Shown here: positions 7,577 to 11,329 of the stretch, piece after piece
Layout of the letters: every line of letters begins with the position of its first letter
Position numbering within the stretch: the first letter of the stretch is position 1
Assembly (NCBI GenBank): GCA_002325605.1
Contig: DCSM01000182.1
Coordinates: 1-11,329, forward strand
Direction: 5' to 3'
DNA length: 11,329 nucleotides
From: Chloroflexaceae bacterium UBA1466
GTDB lineage: Bacteria; Chloroflexota; Chloroflexia; Chloroflexales; Chloroflexaceae
Notes under the pieces: generated by a model
The model's database searches: none
What the model saw: only the letters and a program-made list of their open reading frames with translations
Told to the model about the DNA's origin: nothing
Position numbers and translations under genes: made by a program

Positions 7577-7605
7577 AGTATAGCACAATCTTTGCTGCTT
7601 TGCAA
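7577..7605 (-). promoter_or_regulatory. Sigma-70-like promoter of the RRM gene
   Basis: On the minus strand, TTGCAA (plus 7600-7605) is followed after exactly 17 nt by TATACT (plus 7577-7582). A TGC directly precedes the -10 box, making it an extended -10. Transcription would start near 7570, giving a leader of about 235 nt before the ATG at 7334. Confidence 0.7.
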
Positions 7606-7642
7606 GGGCCAGAATAAAAGCCTAATTTTGCTTGGGAAAAGG

Positions 7643-7662
7643 AAGAAAAGCATGCTTTTCTT
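7643..7662. repeat. Perfect 20-bp palindrome, candidate operator
   Basis: AAGAAAAGCA is followed directly by its own reverse complement, with no spacer. It lies 38 bp upstream of the RRM -35 box and 49 bp upstream of the sirtuin -10 box, so it sits between two divergent promoters. A dimeric regulator site is the natural reading; a spacerless RNA hairpin would be strained. Confidence 0.6.
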
Positions 7663-7699
7663 GAGCCTAAAGCTGCTTTTTTTTGCTTTTAAGGCTCAA
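7661..7699. repeat. Imperfect inverted repeat flanking a T8 run
   Basis: TTGAGCCT (7661-7668) is the reverse complement of 7692-7699. A further AAAGC/GCTTT pairing is possible with small bulges, and the loop contains eight T's (7677-7684). It overlaps the left neighbouring palindrome by two bases and ends 12 bp before the sirtuin -10 box. It may be a regulatory site or a terminator remnant. Confidence 0.45.
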
Positions 7700-7710
7700 T
7701 TGGTTTATAT

Positions 7711-7716
7711 TATAAT
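7711..7716 (+). promoter_or_regulatory. -10 box of the sirtuin gene promoter
   Basis: A perfect TATAAT ends 38 nt before the ATG at 7755. No good -35 box is found at 16-18 bp; TTTAAG at 7688-7693 with a 17-bp spacer matches only 3 of 6 positions. This suggests a weak or activator-assisted promoter, possibly using the upstream repeats. Confidence 0.55.
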
Positions 7717-7754
7717 AGTAACCGCTAGGTAGAATTTAGCAAGGAGCTTAGAAG

Positions 7755-8516
7755 ATGAGCAATGAGCCAGTTTCTATTCCGCTGGAGCTTATTGAAGCCT
7801 TGCGCCACGCGCAAGATGTAGTAGTTTCGACAGGCGCAGGGATTTCGGCTGAAAGTGGGATTCCAACATATCGGGATGCCCAGACGGGGATTTGGGCAAA
7901 GTATGACTTCCAAGAGCTTGCAACCCCCCAAGCTTTTAAGCGCAACCCCAAACTGGTTTGGGAATGGTACACTTGGCGGCGGAAGTTAGTTTCTGAAGCT
8001 GAACCGAATGCGGGGCATTTAGCCCTAGTCGAAATGGAGCAAAAACTTCCCAAATTCACCTTAATCACCCAAAACGTGGATGGCCTTCATAAACGAGCAG
8101 GTAGCAAAAATGTTATCGAATTGCACGGTAATATTATGCGAACGAAGCGGTTTGATGATGGGGTTATCGTTGAAAGTTGGCCAGAAACAGACGAGGTTCC
8201 ACCGCGTTGTCCTCAAACTGGGAGTTTATTGCGGCCTGATGTTGTTTGGTTTCACGAGAATCTCTCAGAAGAAGTCTTAGCGAAGGCAAGGGAAGCTACA
8301 AAAACCTGCGATCTCTTCTTTACGATTGGCACTTCGGGCTTGGTTCAACCTGCTGCTTCCCTTCCAATGCTGATTAAAGCAACTGCAAAGCTCGTAGTGA
8401 TCAATCCCGATGTTACACCTCACTTTTCAGAAAAATCCTACTTTTTGCAAGGCCCTGCGGGCAAAATCTTACCCGAACTGGTTAAAGCCACATGGCCTTA
8501 TGCTAAAAAGGATTAG
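7755..8516 (+). CDS. Class III sirtuin, NAD-dependent protein deacylase (CobB/SIRT5-like), zinc site degenerate
   Basis: A 253-aa Sir2-family protein, the usual length for bacterial CobB-type enzymes, which remove acyl groups from lysine using NAD+ and yield nicotinamide and O-acyl-ADP-ribose in the cytoplasm. Visible motifs: GAGISAESGIP (27-37) and YRD (39-41) for NAD binding, TQNVDGLH (105-112), catalytic His124 in ELHGN, GTSG before VQPAA, and VINPD near the end. Tyr72 and Arg75 in WEWYTWRR match the pair that binds succinyl or malonyl groups in SIRT5 and CobB. The odd part is the zinc module: by alignment with the usual C-x2-C...C-P-x-C-G pattern, only Cys152 remains, while Arg132, Asp135 and Thr155 stand at the other three places. 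AAGGAG at 7741-7746, 8 nt before the ATG, fixes the start. It converges on the vWA gene with a 10-nt gap. Confidence 0.93.
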   Translation: MSNEPVSIPLELIEALRHAQDVVVSTGAGISAESGIPTYRDAQTGIWAKYDFQELATPQAFKRNPKLVWEWYTWRRKLVSEAEPNAGHLALVEMEQKLPKFTLITQNVDGLHKRAGSKNVIELHGNIMRTKRFDDGVIVESWPETDEVPPRCPQTGSLLRPDVVWFHENLSEEVLAKAREATKTCDLFFTIGTSGLVQPAASLPMLIKATAKLVVINPDVTPHFSEKSYFLQGPAGKILPELVKATWPYAKKD

Positions 8517-8526
8517 GCTCTTACTT

Positions 8527-10446
8527 TTAGGCTTTTTTCCTTCGCACTTGCCATTGCTGGCGCAGATAAGTTAAGCCAGCTCGCTGATAAACTAACCATT
8601 CAAGGATTAAAACTGCAAAAGCAGCCATTGCCAACCAACGCCAAAACTCTTGTTTGCCAACGCGCTCGTTAGGAACTGCTAATCTAAGCCCACTTGTTTG
8701 GGCAACTGAAAGTTGTTTTTGGGGCTTGAGCGCCGACTCGGCTGGCGCAAAAAGATTAACGGCATAACGGTGCTGGGCTATAATTTCTTGGTTTTTCACT
8801 AATTCAACCGTATAGATTCCCAACGAATCAGTCTCAGCATAAACAAATTGTCCGTTTTGAATCTGAAGAGTTGGCTTTGGTTGCAAAAGACTTGCTTGAG
8901 AGCTAAGTTTCTGCCCATCTGGGCGTGTCAAGCGCACCTCAGTGATCGCGGGGTCAACCTGAAGGGCCAGCGGCTGGCTGGGCAAAAGCTGGGCAGCTTC
9001 TGCACCACTCCCTGGAGCCAGGAAACTGACAAGGTTTGAAAGCAGTAAGGGAAAAGCTACATTAAGCGGCAAATCAGATTCTTGTAAAGCGAAAGCTAAC
9101 ACTGCAATTCGTCGCCCCTCGCGCTCGCCCGCCACCAAAAGTGGCGCTCCGTCGCTCTCTACAAGCACCCGCGCCCACGTTCCTGGCACAAACCGAACCG
9201 CTTGAAGAATGTTTATCTCGTTGAGGCTCAAGTTGTGCAAAAGCGGTTCATCGCTTGACGCAGGCTTAATGGTGGGAAAATCCAGCGTGCCCGTAACGGA
9301 AAAAAAAGCCGTACTTTGGGGTGGCGCAATAAAGAGTAAATTGCCATTTGGCAGGTTTGCGGGCATAACGCTATCAAGAATAGTCAAAGCGAATTGAGAG
9401 TTTGTTTGGTCAAGTGTCGTCGTATTAGTCGTGACTTTTACGCCAGGCAAAAGAGCTAAAGCCGTCTCTAAGAAATGATTTCCAGGGCCAGCAAGCTGAA
9501 TTTTTGTTTCTTCGCCTAATGTACTCGTTGCCCAAGCACGATCATCAGTAGGAAGCACATCTTTAGCACTTAAACGCGCTTCTGCAATCTTAGCGGTTGG
9601 AGGAACTTCGACAACAACGCTTTGTTCTTGTCCAGGCTCAATTGTCAAATTATAAGCACTAAAAAGAGTCCCATCCAAATAAATATCCATTCTGCACGTC
9701 GTAACCGCAGTGTCATAGTTTGTGGCTTGCACAAAAAGCGTCTGGCCCGTAGCATTTGCCCGCAATGCCGAAGCACTAATTGCTACATTTTTACCACTCT
9801 TGCCAATCGGGAAATAGCGAATCGTCGCGGGCATTTTGAGGTCAGTAGGGAGTTTTACATTGCCGTCGGAGATAATCGCAACTTCGCTTTGGTCTTCGCG
9901 GGCCGCCAGCGCCGCCGCTAAAGCCAGCGGTTGTGTGAGGTCGCTGCCCCCACCATTGTGCAAAGCAACATTCTGAATGGCTTTACGCAATTCTAAACGG
10001 TCTTTAGTCGCTGAGGCTGGCATTTCAAGCGGGTCACCAGCTACAATCAATGTCGCCCGCCCCTCGTCAGGAAGTTGATCAATCAGCTTAATCGCTAATT
10101 CTTTGGCAACTTCCAGGCGGTTAGGCGTTTCATCAGTTGCGCCCATACTCGCTGAACGGTCAAGAATAAGGATTAAATTGCTTCCTGTAGTCCCTTGTGT
10201 TGGAAAAAAGGGGCGTGCTAAACCTAAAACCAAGAAAAGCAGAATAATTAACTGGAGTAAAAGGAGCAGATTACGGCGTAATTTTTGCCAAGGAGCATTG
10301 GCTTCAACATCGCGCACGACTTGTTGCCAAAGAAAGGTCGAAGAAACCACTTTATCTTCGCGGCGCAGCTTCAAAAGATAGATTGCTACAATGATCGGCC
10401 CCAGAATCGCTGCACTGAAAAGTGCTAAAGGCGCAAGAAATGACAT
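8527..10446 (-). CDS. BatA-like membrane-anchored vWA domain protein
   Basis: A 639-aa protein of the BatA/vWA family that accompanies MoxR AAA+ ATPases and DUF58 proteins; such systems are thought to act in protein or metal-cofactor maturation or envelope stress, but the substrate is unknown. Numbered from the ATG: a hydrophobic N-terminus (about 2-25) followed by KLRRED and a VSSTFLW segment, a second membrane segment (about 59-77), and a vWA domain with a complete MIDAS (Asp96, Ser98, Ser100 in DRSAS; Thr171; Asp194 in SDG). A middle region of beta-rich and degenerate glutamine-amidotransferase-like character reaches about 480, and a C-terminal membrane segment (about 604-620) ends in a basic tail. 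TAAGG lies 7 nt before the ATG at 10446 but only 1 nt before an in-frame TTG at 10452, so ATG is chosen. It starts 2 nt after the DUF402 stop codon, indicating translational coupling. Confidence 0.92.
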   Translation of the reverse strand: MSFLAPLALFSAAILGPIIVAIYLLKLRREDKVVSSTFLWQQVVRDVEANAPWQKLRRNLLLLLQLIILLFLVLGLARPFFPTQGTTGSNLILILDRSASMGATDETPNRLEVAKELAIKLIDQLPDEGRATLIVAGDPLEMPASATKDRLELRKAIQNVALHNGGGSDLTQPLALAAALAAREDQSEVAIISDGNVKLPTDLKMPATIRYFPIGKSGKNVAISASALRANATGQTLFVQATNYDTAVTTCRMDIYLDGTLFSAYNLTIEPGQEQSVVVEVPPTAKIAEARLSAKDVLPTDDRAWATSTLGEETKIQLAGPGNHFLETALALLPGVKVTTNTTTLDQTNSQFALTILDSVMPANLPNGNLLFIAPPQSTAFFSVTGTLDFPTIKPASSDEPLLHNLSLNEINILQAVRFVPGTWARVLVESDGAPLLVAGEREGRRIAVLAFALQESDLPLNVAFPLLLSNLVSFLAPGSGAEAAQLLPSQPLALQVDPAITEVRLTRPDGQKLSSQASLLQPKPTLQIQNGQFVYAETDSLGIYTVELVKNQEIIAQHRYAVNLFAPAESALKPQKQLSVAQTSGLRLAVPNERVGKQEFWRWLAMAAFAVLILEWLVYQRAGLTYLRQQWQVRRKKA

Positions 10447-10448
10447 TT

Positions 10449-10946
10449 TCAAACCTTACACAGTTGCCTAACCCACTTTTCGGCTGTGGGCAAATTGCCC
10501 TGCATTGCTCTTTCCTGCAACTCGGCAAGTGTCGCTAAAGCGGTCTGATAAGCTCCAGGATCACTGCTTTCTAAGCCACGCGCCGCAAATTCGTCCTCAT
10601 CCAACACAAAAATCTTTTGATAATCTGCTGAAACAAAGAGGTCTAATTCTAAATCTTCTGATTCAATTCGATTTTCTGTAAAGATCGCGGGCCGAGTAAC
10701 ATTACAATACCAACCTTTTAGTTGCCATTTGGCACTATAAATGATATAGATGCTATACCAACGGTCAGAATAGAAGTATTCAAAGAAATTATCACCTGGT
10801 TCAAAAACAACATAATCTAAATCTAAACGGGCTTGTTGCCAGCGAGCATGGATTAAAAGAGAAGTTTCTGTGCGCTTGAGCAATTCGCTTTCGTAAGTAA
10901 TAATTTTGTTTTTGAGCGGTTTGATCAGCCGCACCCGAATGATCAT
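10449..10946 (-). CDS. DUF402 domain protein (FomD/Ntdp-like)
   Basis: A 165-aa protein matching the DUF402 fold, a family that includes the nucleoside di/triphosphatase Ntdp and the CMP-phosphonate hydrolase FomD, both metal-dependent phosphohydrolases. The signature region is present: SDRWYSIYIIY (60-70), LKGWYCNVTRP (76-86), LELDLFV (99-105) and the acidic LDEDEF (115-120), which supply the conserved Tyr, Asn and Asp positions expected for metal and phosphate binding. Hydrolysis of a nucleotide is inferred from the family; the substrate cannot be told. Its ATG overlaps the TGA of the DUF58 gene (ATGA, 10943-10946) and its stop lies 2 nt before the vWA ATG, so it is a full member of this operon. 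GAGG with 9 nt spacing supports the start. Confidence 0.88.
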   Translation of the reverse strand: MIIRVRLIKPLKNKIITYESELLKRTETSLLIHARWQQARLDLDYVVFEPGDNFFEYFYSDRWYSIYIIYSAKWQLKGWYCNVTRPAIFTENRIESEDLELDLFVSADYQKIFVLDEDEFAARGLESSDPGAYQTALATLAELQERAMQGNLPTAEKWVRQLCKV

Positions 10947-11329
10947 CGCAAAATTCCTCGTTTTCTTACTTGATTAAGGACAAAATCTTCCAATGGGAGC
11001 GCCGAATTAACGAAAAGATAGTTTATCTTGCGCCCATGGCAGAAAGTTTCAATTTCGCTGCGCCAAGCTGCCAAATTTTGCTGATAGCGATTCAAGAGGT
11101 CTAAATCTGCTGTAACCTCGACCAGCGTGTTGGTTTCGCTATCTAAGAGTCGAAAATCACCATCTATCTGTGGTTCAAGCTCTTCAGGCGCGAGAACATG
11201 CAGCAAGGTGATTTCAAACGAGCGCGAAGAGAGAATTCTAAGTGCTTCTTTCCAGGTAGGATCAAGCAAATCAGAACAAAGCAGGAGAGGCCCCCCGTTT
11301 TTGGCGGTTTGGCTGTAGCGTTTAGTCAT
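10943..11329 (-). CDS. DUF58 domain protein, 3' part only
   Basis: The C-terminal 128 residues of a DUF58 family protein; the rest lies beyond the right edge. The ATG at 11327-11329 is probably an internal Met, because the open frame runs to the window end and full DUF58 proteins are about 290-450 aa. Recognisable family features are LLLCSDLLDP (15-24), a strand ITLLHVLAPEEL (40-51) leading to the LEP and GDFRLLDSET region (51-67), VEVTADLDLLNRY (70-82), and a LEDFVL-x5-RGIL ending. DUF58 proteins usually sit next to a MoxR ATPase and vWA proteins, as the neighbours here suggest. The hallmark PY-x2-GD-type core of DUF58 is not in view. It ends in a 4-nt ATGA overlap with the DUF402 gene. Confidence 0.85.
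   Translation of the reverse strand: MTKRYSQTAKNGGPLLLCSDLLDPTWKEALRILSSRSFEITLLHVLAPEELEPQIDGDFRLLDSETNTLVEVTADLDLLNRYQQNLAAWRSEIETFCHGRKINYLFVNSALPLEDFVLNQVRKRGILR

Larger units (their letters stand above)
7335..7754. other. 420-bp regulatory interval between the RRM and sirtuin genes
   Basis: No credible gene lies here; the short open frames have no good start signals or family features. From left to right it holds the RRM Shine-Dalgarno and two leader hairpins (7344-7395), the rest of the RRM leader up to about 7570, the minus-strand RRM promoter (7577-7605), a 20-bp perfect palindrome (7643-7662), an inverted repeat spanning a T8 run (7661-7699), and the plus-strand -10 box and Shine-Dalgarno of the sirtuin gene (7711-7746). 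I see nothing recognisable at about 7400-7570 beyond leader sequence. Confidence 0.6.

Noticed and set aside
7277..7653. Short - strand frames in the RRM leader region
   Set aside because: They have no good ribosome binding sites or known domains, and the region is better explained as promoter and leader. An upstream regulatory peptide cannot be excluded but has no support.
7538..7732. 64-codon + strand frame upstream of the sirtuin gene
   Set aside because: It runs through the divergent promoters and the palindrome, has no plausible start signal, and its Lys/Leu/Phe-rich product reflects the AT-rich sequence.
10450..10452. TTG start for the vWA protein
   Set aside because: The Shine-Dalgarno TAAGG is 1 nt from this TTG but 7 nt from the ATG at 10446, so the ATG is the better start.

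Overview
The window looks like chromosomal DNA of a Chloroflexota bacterium (Herpetosiphon/Roseiflexus-like groups are possible, but the genus cannot be fixed from sequence alone). The basis is a very large secreted protein of SdrD_B-type, Calx-beta-like, DUF11 and CARDB modules carrying a 'VYLPFIAKN' segment of the kind common in Chloroflexota exported proteins, a bacterial RRM/RGG RNA-binding protein, and a DUF58/DUF402/vWA gene cluster. Base composition looks close to balanced, and I see no mobile element, tRNA, rRNA or CRISPR.

Region 1 (1-6830, + strand) is a cell-surface or secreted-protein locus. A giant repeat protein, cut off at its 5' end by the window, has one partial and eight complete SdrD_B-like repeats, four Calx-beta-like repeats, two DUF11 domains, a Pro/Thr linker and a C-terminal CARDB-like domain. 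A perfect 13-bp intercistronic hairpin separates it from a 208-aa exported protein with a signal peptide, a proline-rich stalk and one DUF11-like domain. The two may be co-transcribed and work together at the cell surface.

Region 2 (6830-7755) holds two tail-to-tail terminators, a 113-aa RRM protein gene on the - strand, and a 420-bp regulatory interval. A good minus-strand promoter (TTGCAA-17-TATACT) implies a roughly 235-nt structured leader for the RRM gene, ending in a hairpin that abuts its Shine-Dalgarno. A perfect 20-bp palindrome and a second inverted repeat lie between this promoter and the divergent sirtuin promoter.

Region 3 (7755-8516, + strand) encodes a class III sirtuin (CobB/SIRT5-like deacylase) with the Tyr/Arg acyl-specificity pair. 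Three of the four zinc-binding cysteines are replaced.

Region 4 (8527-11329, - strand) is a tightly packed operon: DUF58 protein (3' part only, running off the window), DUF402 protein (ATGA overlap), and a membrane-anchored BatA-like vWA protein (2-nt gap). It converges on the sirtuin gene with a 10-nt gap. DUF58 and vWA proteins usually accompany a MoxR AAA+ ATPase, which would be expected just beyond the right edge; the DUF402 gene between them is the unusual member.
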